From NCBI GenBank assembly GCA_004352715.1, contig SCFE01000088.1, forward strand, positions 477,653 through 541,652: a DNA stretch of 64,000 nt, in the 5' to 3' direction. This document shows positions 35,397-47,828 of the stretch, piece after piece. The notes below the pieces were generated by a model. That model was not told where the DNA came from. It did not search any database and worked only from the letters and a program-made list of their open reading frames with translations. Source of the DNA: Hofstenia miamia. Taxonomy: Eukaryota > Xenacoelomorpha > Acoela. Position 1 is the first letter of the stretch. Each line of letters starts with the position of its first letter. A program made the translations under genes and the position numbers.

Positions 35397-36290
35397 TTAG
35401 ATGACATCAGAATATTCATCTCTTAAATGAAAACCTTTCGTTACAGATTTCACATTAACGATACGCCAATATTTAGAAAGCAATTCGAGAAAATCAGAAG
35501 TATCTTTGAAGTTGCCACACCCATCAAAATTACAATAGTCATATAATCCGTTTCTGGTGGATTCATGAATAATTAACAATCCTGGCTTGACAGATGTTTT
35601 TTGTAAATTGTTAGGAACCAAACTATTACGAGATAATTTGTAAGCAACTTTTAAATGTTTACGAAATTCTAAGTTGAAAAATTTTACAACATCTTTGAAA
35701 GAAGCAATCGAATCAATTGTTTTAACTTAAATCTTTAGTACTGCAGAATTAGTTAACGGATCATTACTTGAATTGAAAAGAATAATAATTTGATCACTAT
35801 TTCTTTTATAAAGTTAGCAGGCAATACTTTCGAATTTATCTAAGATGCGAGATGGTGAAAATCGATAATAAAGTCGTCCTCTTCAAAATTCGCTATTAAG
35901 ATGGAAATTCGTTCATTTTCTGAATTTAAGCGACTTGACGATAAAGCTGAATCCGTTCTTGGTGTAGGGTGAGATCTGCTGTAGTAAGAAGGTAAATTGA
36001 AAATTTAAAAAGAACAGCATCATTCTTTAGTCTTCTTTTCTTAATAGGTACATTCGAATTTCTTTTTCTTTTTCTTGTATTTTGTGAGACATAAATAAAA
36101 TCTGATAGTTGAAAATGCAGAGAACATACTACACTCAACTTACTAGGAACAAAATCTTGCCTTGGAATTGCTCGCAACCATTCTTGCTTTAATACATCGT
36201 TTTTTGGAAATCCATGTACTGTGAATTCCTCTTCATGGTTTTTGTACTGTCGTAATTTGATTTACAATTGGGTACACAGCATTTATTGGG
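35397..36290 (-). pseudogene. P-element-type transposase remnant with THAP domain
   Basis: The minus strand begins with a THAP zinc finger: CVPNCKSNY (36278 to about 36250), a frame change in an A run, HEEEFTVHGFPKND, EWLRAIPRQDFV, then SVVCSLHF...DF. This matches the C-x2/4-C...W...C-x2-H THAP pattern. Farther on are FFNLEFRKHLKVAYKLSRN, LLIIHESTRNGLYDY and FKDTSDFLELLSKYWRIVNV then KGFHLRDEY. These are the ESTRxAL and D-T-x-D-F-(I/L).....W...(L/V)NVK blocks of P-element/THAP9 transposases. The middle (GTP-binding region) is missing or unreadable and stops interrupt the frame, so the copy is dead. Confidence 0.75.
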
Positions 36291-36695
36291 CATTATTCAT
36301 TAAATTTTACTTAACAGATAGCAGTGAACAACGTAGCAGTCTTTAATGCGTTATTATATTACTATGCAAAATATCAGCGGGAAATAAAGCAATTAAGTGT
36401 TATGCACGTGTGTGTTGATTGCTTAAATGCGACCACTAGCGGTTCATAATTAAATTTGCTATAGCTTATAAGCTCCAACTGTGTAAATATATATTCAAAT
36501 TTAGCATCGTGTCTCGTCCATGCATTAGTAAATTATCGTAGAAGTCCATGGCAGTTTTTAAATTAATGTGCAGCTATATATATATATATTCAACGTAATA
36601 TTTAAGCTCAATCACCTTAAAATTTATAAATTTGTATTATCCCTTCATATATTTAGAGTTTAAGATATATTTTATAATAATATCCAGTGGGGCAG
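36291..36695. other. AT-rich gene-free sequence
   Basis: Includes a short TA run at 36574-36590. Nothing else seen. Confidence 0.5.
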
Positions 36696-37695
36696 NNNNN
36701 NNNNNNNNNNNNNNNNNNNNNNNNNNNNNNNNNNNNNNNNNNNNNNNNNNNNNNNNNNNNNNNNNNNNNNNNNNNNNNNNNNNNNNNNNNNNNNNNNNNN
36801 NNNNNNNNNNNNNNNNNNNNNNNNNNNNNNNNNNNNNNNNNNNNNNNNNNNNNNNNNNNNNNNNNNNNNNNNNNNNNNNNNNNNNNNNNNNNNNNNNNNN
36901 NNNNNNNNNNNNNNNNNNNNNNNNNNNNNNNNNNNNNNNNNNNNNNNNNNNNNNNNNNNNNNNNNNNNNNNNNNNNNNNNNNNNNNNNNNNNNNNNNNNN
37001 NNNNNNNNNNNNNNNNNNNNNNNNNNNNNNNNNNNNNNNNNNNNNNNNNNNNNNNNNNNNNNNNNNNNNNNNNNNNNNNNNNNNNNNNNNNNNNNNNNNN
37101 NNNNNNNNNNNNNNNNNNNNNNNNNNNNNNNNNNNNNNNNNNNNNNNNNNNNNNNNNNNNNNNNNNNNNNNNNNNNNNNNNNNNNNNNNNNNNNNNNNNN
37201 NNNNNNNNNNNNNNNNNNNNNNNNNNNNNNNNNNNNNNNNNNNNNNNNNNNNNNNNNNNNNNNNNNNNNNNNNNNNNNNNNNNNNNNNNNNNNNNNNNNN
37301 NNNNNNNNNNNNNNNNNNNNNNNNNNNNNNNNNNNNNNNNNNNNNNNNNNNNNNNNNNNNNNNNNNNNNNNNNNNNNNNNNNNNNNNNNNNNNNNNNNNN
37401 NNNNNNNNNNNNNNNNNNNNNNNNNNNNNNNNNNNNNNNNNNNNNNNNNNNNNNNNNNNNNNNNNNNNNNNNNNNNNNNNNNNNNNNNNNNNNNNNNNNN
37501 NNNNNNNNNNNNNNNNNNNNNNNNNNNNNNNNNNNNNNNNNNNNNNNNNNNNNNNNNNNNNNNNNNNNNNNNNNNNNNNNNNNNNNNNNNNNNNNNNNNN
37601 NNNNNNNNNNNNNNNNNNNNNNNNNNNNNNNNNNNNNNNNNNNNNNNNNNNNNNNNNNNNNNNNNNNNNNNNNNNNNNNNNNNNNNNNNNNNNNN
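36696..37695. other. assembly gap, exactly 1,000 N
   Basis: Round-number scaffold gap of unknown true size. Confidence 0.9.
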
Positions 37696-37756
37696 AACCA
37701 ATGCACTAAATTGTTAGGTATTTGCAATCACCGTTACACTGAGTTCACTATGCACA

Positions 37757-37957
37757 TCACCATTCTATTATTGTTCTCTTCACTACGTTGGCAGTCACAT
37801 TGGTAAGATGCAGCTGGTGAGTGTGTTCCTGAGAGTGCGCCGCTTCTATTTGAGCGTCGATCCTGTTCTCTAATCTCTCTGCTTGATCTAAATAAGTTTG
37901 GTTAACTAAGTAGCTACAAAGGCTTTGGTATATTAAATATGTTAATGAACCACGCAT
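37757..37957 (-). CDS. hypothetical short ORF, possibly retroelement leader
   Basis: A 66-codon minus-strand frame, less AT-rich than its surroundings, with DQAERLENRIDAQIEAAHSQ that could form a coiled coil. Just upstream on the minus strand is TATAAATGCG overlapping the ATG, as in some LTR promoters. It runs toward the 1,000-N gap. I cannot name it; an LTR-retrotransposon fragment is the best guess. Confidence 0.25.
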   Translation of the reverse strand: MRGSLTYLIYQSLCSYLVNQTYLDQAERLENRIDAQIEAAHSQEHTHQLHLTNVTANVVKRTIIEW

Positions 37958-37959
37958 TT

Positions 37960-38503
37960 ATAGCAGAGGAGAGAAATTGGAAAATTGTCAACCTCGCGTT
38001 ATGTTTAACCTAAGAAAAGTAACAGTTTTCTCTAAGTACGGCCATCACGGCGAGTTGGCATGATTCTACACTAAATTCAGAAATGTGAAGTTTAAAAACA
38101 ATTTCTTAATAATTCAGTTTTGAGCTCAACAATTGAAGTAAAGCGAATCAAAAATCGCAGAAAATTTATAATTCAAATCAACGCTACCTCCGTAAGAAAT
38201 ACATCCCTAAGATTATTCTACGTCATGGAAAGGATTTCAATTTTTCAAATAATATTTATTAGCATTAGGTAAACTGTAAATTTTGAATCCATGTTGTTGT
38301 TTTGTTTTTCTAGTGTTTTGTATTTCATGTTGATATATAGCGCATTAAGTGAAGCATTAGCAGCTTTTGTTGAGGCGTTTGATTTTGACAGTGTACTACC
38401 TTAATAAAAAATTCTATTCTATTTTCCATTCTATATATTGTTACTCAAAAACGGTACAACCTGTTTTAAATCCATCGCAATTCTTAGCTGTGACTTCCTA
38501 ATA
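37960..38503. other. gene-free spacer
   Basis: Nothing recognisable. Confidence 0.5.
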
Positions 38504-39025
38504 CAGATATGGCCAAAAGCTTAAGGACAGTAACAAAAAATACATGAAAATGTGACTATTTAAAATTAACAAGCTTATTTTGAGGCAAAGTCTGTCAAAA
38601 CGTAAAGTCTATCAAAACCAGTTAAAAGCCACTTTGACACACAAGCAACATCTGCAAATTCCATCTTTTCCATGGTGGCCTGACCAGTCTCCCGACTTGA
38701 ACGTTATTGAAAATCTATGGTCTCGTGTTGATGCACTTGTACAGGAGAGTAAGCCAACGACTCGCAATGATTTAATTGGTGCCATCATCAGAGTATGGAA
38801 TCATCTCATCACACCTGAACTTCTTCATAACCTAGTTGATTCCATGCCTAGGCAACAAAATATTAACATTTATAACATTTAATAGTGTGTACATACTACT
38901 CTCTTTATATACTATATCTGTGTAAAATGATATTCTTTTCGAATTAATAAATTTAGTTTCTTTTGGAAATAGAATCATTTTTTCGTGTATTTATGTTACT
39001 GTCCTTAAACTTTTGGCCATAGCTG
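38504..39025 (+). mobile_element. Tc1/mariner element, internally deleted, 522 bp
   Basis: Both ends are visible. The left end is CAGATATGGCCAAAAGCTTA, continuing AGGACAGTAAC. The right end is its near-perfect inverse, finishing AAACTTTTGGCCATAGCTG at 39025. TA dinucleotides at 38502-38503 and 39026-39027 are the expected target duplication. The terminal inverted repeat is about 31 bp with two mismatches. The interior keeps only the last third of the transposase, so this is a non-autonomous deletion derivative. Confidence 0.9.
38580..38882 (+). pseudogene. Tc1/mariner transposase C-terminal fragment
   Basis: The open frame carries FPWWPDQSPDLNVIENLWSR, the block holding the third acidic catalytic residue (Glu of IENLW). 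The usual C-terminal half follows: RNDLIGAIIRVWNHL and ELLHNLVDSMPRQ. The helix-turn-helix region and the first two catalytic Asp residues are deleted. The frame itself is uninterrupted, which suggests a fairly recent deletion. Confidence 0.85.
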
Positions 39026-41070
39026 TATATGCAATATATCTTAAAATGCGTCATTTTCATCGCCAATTTTTTTCTATACACATACGTTTTATGAGTGGAT
39101 ATCTTTATTTATCAGAAGTCCAATTCTGAAATATTCAATTATTTTTTAAAATTTTTCTCTAGATAATTCATGATCTTAAATTAAACTTTGTTGGCATTAT
39201 ACTGCCATTAATACAGCTCCTACATATCTTTAAAATGCAAATACATCAAATAGTGAATTGATATTTCAATTGAGTTTCACAATTTATGCAGATATTTTTC
39301 CCTGGTGTACTAATAGGCTTTGATTTCAATATTTAGATTCAACAAAAGTAGAAAATAAATATTCAATATTTTTAGTTCAGGATTAATCATACAAGTAATA
39401 ATTATAAATTATATAGCACATATAGGCATCATTTCTCAGCTGTCTTCATTGAAAATCTATAAATTAATTTAGATTTTTAAGAATTCAGGTGAAATATCTT
39501 TTTAAGAGTTTTAATGAAAATGATCATTATGCTTTTTGTTAGACATTTTTGTGTAATGTCGTATAATCAAGTTAAAAACCTTGCCCATATGTCGCTTATT
39601 ATAGTGTCTTGTAAAAATGTAGAAAATTTTTTTGTGCAATTATTGAAGATTTGTATAATATATAATCTTTTTACAGTAATCCAATGCAAAAACTCCTGTA
39701 TTCAAATGTTTGTATTAAATATTGTTGATTCTTATTGTTTGTTGTGAACTATTGCCACGAGATCTTTATAAATTTGTTTCATTTTTCATAAGTTGGAAGG
39801 AGTCGTATATTCATCAACAATTTCTGGATTAAACGTAAACCACTGTTTACACCAGCGTGTTCGTGCTACGAACAATAATTTTTCAAGTACTTGGACGTAC
39901 TGTGGTAATTTTGATTTACATTGTACGATCCGTGTATATTGGTTTGTTTTACTTTGGCTAGCAACACTTAACTCTGATAGTGCAAACATTGTCACATTGA
40001 TTTTGTTACACATTAATTAATGCGGGTTAGTAGGTAGTAAAAGTAAAAAAGTGAGTAAAATTATCTACTACTTGCTACACCATCTGAGATGCATCAAATC
40101 GTATATTAACAAAATTAATAATTGGAAATTTCAAATCGATGTAAGGATTGTACCAATGATAACGTATTTGAAATCTATAGATTTATCAACTGTAAATTTG
40201 TAATTATTTCTATTTTGAATATTACTTGCAGCGGGAATTTCAATAGGAGTCTGTAAATCAATTCTGTTTCTTTCTAGAATTGTTCAATTTCTAAAATCAT
40301 TCATTTGAATATAAATAGGATCAAAGCCTTCTATAAATACGATCCGCAGCGTTGCAGTAGAGCATTAAAATTATGGTCATTACAATAATTCATATAAATT
40401 TGGAATATTTCACAAATGCCAATTGCCAATTGCGCAAAAAATACTAAATGCATTTATTTTGACGATATACACTTATATCATATTCTACAATTACATGTAC
40501 ATGTTGATGTAGGAAAAAAGTTGAGACAATTCATTTTACAAAAAAAACACATTCAAATAAAATTTCACCGTCACTAATTCTTTTACAAAGAGTAGTTGCA
40601 CTTTTTACCATTCCTTGCATATTATTATACATATATGTTACAACAAGATGCAATGCAACTTGAAATACAATCACACAACTCACAGCAAAAAATAACAGTG
40701 ACATCTGCAAGTTAAATATAACTCAGTCGCAAATTGTTTGAAAAATATTTTGGAAATGTCTTTTTAAATTTGATGCCAAAAACTCAATGTAGCAAATACA
40801 ACATCACTAATTGAACTGAAGGAATTTTGAGCCATGTTTATTCAAAGCGAACAAATATTTGTAATATACAGTCATTTGCATTAGAGCTTGAATGTAAAAC
40901 TCTATGACAATGAAAAAAATTTAATACTAAGGGATGCTGCAAAGCTTTTTTCCAAATATGCACAACAATGCAGCAACAAAGCTCAGTTTCTTTTGATCTT
41001 AAATAATAAGTATCATCTAAAAGGTGAATTGGTTGATCTAAAAATGAAACTTTTTCCAACGTGTACCTAA
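39026..41070. other. AT-rich gene-free sequence
   Basis: Short frames at 39514-39747, 39786-40020 (both strands) and 40838-41098 have no recognisable content. No repeat identified. Confidence 0.45.
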
Positions 41071-41572
41071 CCCTGTAGCACCCACGCATAGAACGCAAAC
41101 GAAAAAAAAATACTGCATAGCATAATTACACATAGGAGAGAGTATCTAACCAGAATGTGGTGTTTTTTTTTGGAGAGGTCACATCTATTTAGAAATTTTT
41201 TATGATGTTGCATATTTGCAACTAGTGAAAGATTTTGTTACAAACCTTGAGAATATATGGCATTATATTCATGCCTGAAGTAAAACTGATTCAAAAATAA
41301 TACGCAAAAAACCGATCATCCACCAAGTAATTTTCATTCAGAGGTCCAAAGTAGAGACATATATCAACTTCACATAACATAGGAACTGCTACTTTACTGA
41401 AGGGTGAAATTTTAAAAAAATAATCAGTACCAGAACAGAACATTGCATATTTGCAACACTGGGTTATAGAGGAATCCACTAGAAATGAAAAAAATAACAT
41501 ATCACTGTACAACCATCTGTCCTACTCCCCAAAGTTGGTGTTGCATATTTGCAACATGGGGCGCTACAGGGT
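41071..41572. mobile_element. piggyBac-like MITE, 502 bp, TTAA-flanked
   Basis: The left end CCCTGTAGCACCCA and the right end GGGGCGCTACAGGG are inverse copies of about 13 bp. The right is followed by TTAA (41573-41576). The left is preceded by CTAA, one base off. CCC...GGG ends at TTAA are the piggyBac signature. No transposase frame is present. The hairpin GTTGCA-TATT-TGCAAC occurs at 41207, 41442 (first base changed) and 41541, the last abutting the right terminus. Confidence 0.75.
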
Positions 41573-43585
41573 TAAGGTTGGAAACATCATATTGCAATAG
41601 AATAGATTTTAACTTAATTATTTCTTTGAAACACTAAATTTTCTGAAGTCCTATAAAAAATCTGCACAACTGATAAACAGTAACGTCTAAGATGACGCTT
41701 AACACTATCTTAGAGAAATCTGGCAGTTAACATTTACTATCCCATAGAATTTTGCTAATATCGGCAGTGCATGTATGGTAATGATAGCAGCATGAAAATT
41801 ATGAGATGTTAGGCTTGCTAAGCGTGACAATGTCCACTTTTCAATTCACTTGCCACCACATGCTCCATAGACATACAAAATTCGCAGTTGATAATGCATT
41901 GTTGGGGAAGTAGCTTTCAATTTCATGTGAAATGCTTTTTCAAAAAAAAGGCCAATGCAACATTAAGTTTTTTTGTTATCTAGATGTAAAATCGCTTTGG
42001 CTAAACAATGAAGCTTTACGCAGAATAGATGTATGTTTCTCTTCAGAATTATGAACAGGGTTTAAAACTGACCAAACAGCTTGGCTTTTCCAAGACTCCT
42101 GAAAATACATCGTGCGAAATATTTATAGCTGGTTGTGCAAATTTATACCAATAGTTTTTAATATTGTTTATCAAATATACAGGATCCAAAATGAGAAATA
42201 TTGGAAATAAAGTAATACATTGTAAGTAGTTAGGTTTTCTCTTTGTATCCTTCTCTACTTTTTACCCAGTTTTTATTGGGTGTAAAAGGCTTGTCAACTT
42301 TTAGATATGGGATTATAAGACAAAATAAATAAATATACAATCACATAAAATTGTCTTTTGAAATATATGAAATGTTCAATGGGTATTTCACTATTAATAG
42401 TTTGATTAAATAAATTTTAAAAGTTGAAATATAGTTTAATAGCTTTGGCTTCTCACTTATATTTAGAAAAGCAAATTAAATTTATTCATCTGCAAATAAT
42501 TACAATTAAATCTGCATAAAAATTATTTCAAAAGCAATTGATAATTTATAAGTTTTTCTTACATTTCATAAGAATCATCACCTATATTCTTTTGGCATGC
42601 ATTTCAATCTTCCTATCTTATTAGATGGTGATAATTATCAATTATAATGAATTTATGTCATGAGCTCTAATCGCAATAAATTTAAAGATAATGGCAACAA
42701 TATCGATTTTTTAGTAATCAATAGGAGTTAGACCTAATGAGCGAGCTAATGTAATGTTCGATCGGGCAAAAGTTTCTGTTTGTATTTCATATTTGGTTGA
42801 CTTTTTTGAGCGGTTAACCTAATTATTATTTTGTTCAGTGTCCTTAGTGATTCCCTACCACATTAACCATAAACAGTTGCAGCAATAGACAGACATTCCT
42901 AACCAATTTCCATGCACATTAAATCATTTCCCTTCTTCCACAGTGTCAAGGCAATCAATGTATAAAAGTAGTGGCTTCAGTTTGAAATTAGAATAGCTCA
43001 TCACACTAACCAACTGTCAAAATCTAATAAAATCAGTAATGCATGATTCCCTTGATTAGTGTACAATTTAATTGATAGACGTCATTTACAGATATTCTGG
43101 ATAGAATAACTTAAATGTTGCTTGGTTCTCATTATCACCTCCGTTTTGAATAACATCACATTAGTTAACCCGCATGAATTATACAGCAGAATGATCACAA
43201 CCTTGCCAAGTTCTTAGAAGAATCTATACAAACTATCCAAGGTTCGTTCCATGCCAAAATTGGCAAACTAATACCTCTAGACTACCTAATACCAATCTCC
43301 CTTCTGCATAATATCACGTATATTGAAATGTTTTGTGCTCTGGAAATACATCACTTCATCTTACAAAATCCAACTAACAAATGTTCATTTTGGTTTTAGA
43401 AAGTATGGCACTACCGAAACTGCTGGCATTCCTTCAAAAAAACATTATTAAGTACTTTTGAAATAAATCTGATTATTTGCGACTCATGGCAATAGATCGC
43501 TGAAAGGCATTTACCCATGTACCACCGTTATCTAATAATTGCGAACATGGTCGGAATTGTAGCTGCTATCAGCCCATATATAGAA
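41573..43585. other. AT-rich gene-free sequence
   Basis: No gene or repeat recognised over 2 kb. Confidence 0.45.
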
Positions 43586-44560
43586 AAAAAGAAGAAACTA
43601 TATTTTGTACTATATTTAGCAATATAAATATTGGTCACAGTACAAAAGTTGCACACTAATATATACATGTATATAGATAATTTACTAAGAAAATTTAAAT
43701 TACATTTTAGTTACGACATTTCAATTTCTGTTAGTGCTATAGTCAGCTAGCGTTAATAAATTTGTGTCAATAATTGTGTTATTTTAGTTTTAAATGTTTT
43801 TAGAGACTTGGCTTTCTTAATTTCTGTAGGTAATTCATTCCATAGACGGTTCGAGGCATGAATAAAAGAATGTTGGCACTTTGTTTTCTCTTTGATTTTA
43901 CTTGTTTTATAACTAAGTTGCGTTTGCAAAGAAAATGTGGAGTTCTAAAGTTAGAGAGCGATTTTTCGAGTTTTGTAAAATGTAAATAAATTGTCATTCA
44001 CTTTAATTCATCGTAATTTGATCGTTTCTTCTTCAAACAGCCTAATGTAATATTAATTGCCCACTATATTTGCATTTCAAATTTTATGGGATATTGCGTG
44101 TCAATTATGGTATATAATATGCATCATAATTTAGATTACTTGAAACTGAGTAATGAATAAGCAGATTTTTTGTATTAATGCTTAGAAGGTGAGAAAAATT
44201 ACATATTGCCGTAATCGAATTTAAAATGAGTAATTTGTTTTATATTTTCCTCTTCAAAATGTAGTGCATATGGATGTCCATATGTTTGCCTTCTATAATA
44301 CAAAATTGCGTTTTTTGAAGTATTAATTGTTAGGCTATGTGATCCATAAAAATTTGCTAACATTACAAAACTTTTTTCAATTATTTCTACTGAATCTTCC
44401 ACACACTTACTCTAGTGAAATATTATTGTGTCATCATCGTATTGTAAAATCTCACATGTAATGTTGTTATATATATATATATCATTTACGTAAATATTAA
44501 ATAGCACTGGCAACTAAAAACGCCCAAAACAAAATTTTCCCCTTTGGAAAACCTTTTTCT
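43586..44560 (-). pseudogene. non-LTR retrotransposon reverse transcriptase remnant C
   Basis: Reading right to left: LFNIYVNDIY (about 44495-44465); CEILQYDDDTIIFH, a stop, SKCVEDSVEII (about 44457-44380), where the active-site box reads YDDD; SHSLTINTSKNAILYYRR; then NILLFMPRTVYGMNYLQKLR (about 43880-43815) of the C-terminal region. The 3' tail matches copy 1 at 24596-24870. 5'-truncated, with stops. Only part of each frame survives. Confidence 0.75.
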
Positions 44561-46053
44561 AATTAAATCCAATCTAAGAAATGGCTATGCAATTTTATCA
44601 TTTGATTTCTTTTGTATAACTAACTAAAGAATTAGTCGGCTAGTTTCAATTTGTCTAGGATAATAGAATATGTAATACATATATTCAGAATTTCACAGAG
44701 ATGATTTGCAATTTCATGAGCTAAAGATTTTAAGTGATTTTTGATGGACCACTAGATTTATTGTTCAATTTTGAGATTGCTTTTAAAACTAAATTTTGGT
44801 GCAAAAATTTCGACATTATATTTTGCTTTCCGCATTGCTATGGCTAAGATAATTATTGATTGAACAAGGCTAGCCAGATCTGGACCAATTTTTCAGAAAA
44901 AATATTTTCTTAATAATAACTTTTGATCTAACAAAGCTAGCTATGAACATGTTTTAAGGACCAAAATGCAGAGTTTTGAAGGGCCATTCTAATTTCTTTG
45001 GTCTTGTCCCAATATGTAAAGCTCAAAAAATTTCAACTAAAAAAATAATTATATGAAAAATAAAATCTCAAAACATGGAAATTTTCACATCGATATAATC
45101 GGCAAAAAGATTTTTCTTCCAAATTCCTTTTTAATCCTCCATAATGAGTATTTATTATGTTATTGAAGGGATTAGTGATTTTTTTTTAAATTATGGTGAT
45201 TTTTCTGAAAAAGTACTTATAGAATTGAATTTATTTTTTAATATTGTAAATCTTTAAAATTTTGTTTTGAAATAACCCACTTCACATTAGGACATACAAG
45301 TAAACTTGAAACAAAATCGGAGTTTTTTTAATTTATATATTTTGAAATAACAAAACAGATGTGAAAGATCCAACCAAAGAAATTCAATTAATGTTTATTC
45401 AATTTTATCGATATCTGTGATCCATTATGTCCATTTCTTTGATATTTTGACTTAGTTGATGAACATACTAGTAATTCAAAGCCTAAATAATATTCATCTA
45501 CCTAAATTGAAGGCTGTCCAAATTATTCCTGGACTTACATTTCCAATTTCATGATCTTTGCATTGTAAATGACAAATTGTATGCGATGTTTCTCAAATTT
45601 TATAAAACATTGTTAGATTAAAATAAAATCTATCTTCAAGTACTGTTTTATATTTAAAGATAATTGTATATACTGACTCTTACTTTAGTAGAATACATGC
45701 ACTTTCCATTGCTTAAGTCGACTTAGATATGTTAATTTTACATTTTGTTTTATTAGATAATAGCTGTTTGACCCATGCTTCAAAAAAACAGAAAGTTCTC
45801 GCTGGGATATTTTCCCTCCCAATATAAGCTATACCTAAAAAAACTAGAAAATGTTACCTAAGCTCAGGCCCGTGGCTTGCATTTGAAGTTTAGGGGGTTA
45901 TGGCCCCGCAAAGTTCAATAAATTAATCATAGTTTTACTCATATGAGATAGTTTCACCCTTTTTAATTGAATTTTTTAATAGAATTGCATTAGTATTATG
46001 TGTATTTCAACTAAAAGATATTCACTCTAACTTAATTACAGAATATTAGAATT
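44561..46053. other. AT-rich sequence, gene-free
   Basis: May include more 5' LINE sequence just right of 44560, but no motif is readable. A GC-richer patch at 45865-45910 (CAGGCCCGTGGCTTGC, GGGGGTTATGGCCCC) looks like a transposon end. Confidence 0.4.
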
Positions 46054-46316
46054 AATACTATGGAGTTTTGCATCCAGTATGCCAAAAGGAAGGGGGCACA
46101 GTGGCCCAACAGGGAGGGCCATGTCCCCCGGCGCTGCCTAAGCTACCNNNNNNNNNNNNNNNNNNNNNNNNNNNNNNNNNNNNNNNNNNNNNNNNNNNNN
46201 NNNNNNNNNNNNNNNNNNNNNNNNNTATGGAGTTTTGCATCCAGTATGCAAAAAGGAGGGGGGCACAGTGGCCCAACAGGGAGGGCCATGTCCCCCGGCC
46301 CTGCCTAAGCTACCTG
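46054..46316. repeat. GC-rich segment assembled twice around a 78-N gap (46148-46225)
   Basis: TATGGAGTTTTGCATCCAG starts both 46058 and 46226, and about 90 bases match on each side. Differences are few (GGAAGGGGG versus GGAGGGGGG, GGCGC versus GGCCC), consistent with two alleles or one locus assembled twice. The segment GGGGGCACAGTGGCCCAAC...GGGCCATGTCCCCC can fold on itself. Confidence 0.75.
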
Positions 46317-47828
46317 TGCAAACAGGGAAATTTTCCCTAAAACAGCTGTAGAACTGAAAAAGCTGTTAAACAATAAGAGGAACTATGAAATGCAACTTAT
46401 ATAAAAATATGAAGTATGGGAATATTTAAGTCAATAATTAGTTCACTAATTCAGTCATTGATTAAATGTGCCTAAAACCTTCAGAAGATCATGGGGGTTA
46501 CCAAAATATATGATTTTGGTACATTGTCTAAAAGATTCTGAGTTATATGCGGACAAACACACACAATTTGCCCTTTATATAATAGATAGCATCCTATACA
46601 TAAGTTAGCTTTAAAAGAATTCATTTTTTCCTAGCACTTTTAACATACATACATAAATTTCATTATACAATATTATTATATTAGTTTTAAACTGCGATCT
46701 TTTCTTTACACTTCTTTTTGGTTTTATATGAATTGGGTCTCAATTCAAAGGCAAAACGTCTAAAAAGAATTTGAGTTTTAATAATAATTCAACATTCGTA
46801 ATTCACATTGTTAGTTAAAAAAATTAATATTTCGAAATAATTCTAGTCAGTCAATGTGATGAAAACTTTTTGTTGAAATTGCTTTGCAATTTCATAAAAA
46901 AATTTTTTGTGAGAGATTCCTTTGGAGTCTCTCAGCAAAAAAAGCATTCATCACATTTGTTAAGATTGATTGACAGGTGTTAATTGATGAATCATAGCCT
47001 GATGTTAATTCATGAATAATGTGGGTGTGGTTATAGAATGGATTAATCACACATCACATAATCAAGCTATGAATAATTTTAGAATTTACATGTGCATGTG
47101 TTGGAGGATTTGTTATATATGGTACCAATCTTAATGAATAATGTATACTGACATTGTATCTCATTATTAATGGGTGGTTGTATTGAATCCAGTCAAGTCT
47201 ATGACGTATCATGGTATTTGGAAGAATATTTGGTCATGTATATGCAAAGTTTACGTAAGTGTATAATAAGTGTCTTAACAAATTAGCCTATTTGCAAAAA
47301 ATTTCCTAAGTATTACTAATAAATTAGTTGCTTTGTATGCAAATTGATAGATATTTTAAAACGTGAAGGCATACTTGCCTTAAGAAAAATACAAGAATCT
47401 TTAAATTCACATTTGGTCTAACAATGTCAAGTTATTACTTTTTAATTATTATTTTTATCAAGTTTTAAATTTAATAGAAATTCAGTTTTAATTGATAAAA
47501 AATTTTTCTTAATTCAAATGTCATTTTTACATTTTGAAAAAAACCCAAGTGAAACACCATTCAAATTTCTTTTGTACTGTATTTAAAGGTATGTCTTTGT
47601 TTTGTATTTTTAAAAAACACGTTTATATCTTCAAAAATTTTTAAGCACTAGGAATTTACCACATGTTTCTAAATCAAGTTTTTTGTTTCACTAGTAAGTA
47701 CTAATTTTTTAACAATTAAAATAAAAATTGGTGGTACATATTTATTTATTCCAAATAAATTACATGCTAAATCTGAATACAGTTTGTGCATTGCCACCTG
47801 GATATATTGGTGGTTTATCCTTGCCACG
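46317..47828. other. AT-rich sequence with a small hairpin
   Basis: No gene seen. GAGAGATTCCTTTGGAGTCTCTC at 46912-46933 is a 9-bp stem with one mismatch. It may mark the left side of the unusual 46.8-57.3 kb region. Confidence 0.35.

Noticed and set aside
39786-40020. Paired 75-aa frames on opposite strands.
   Set aside because: Neither shows a domain, splice context or compositional support; likely chance.
40838-41098. 86-aa minus-strand ORF.
   Set aside because: It overlaps the left end of the MITE and has no recognisable content.
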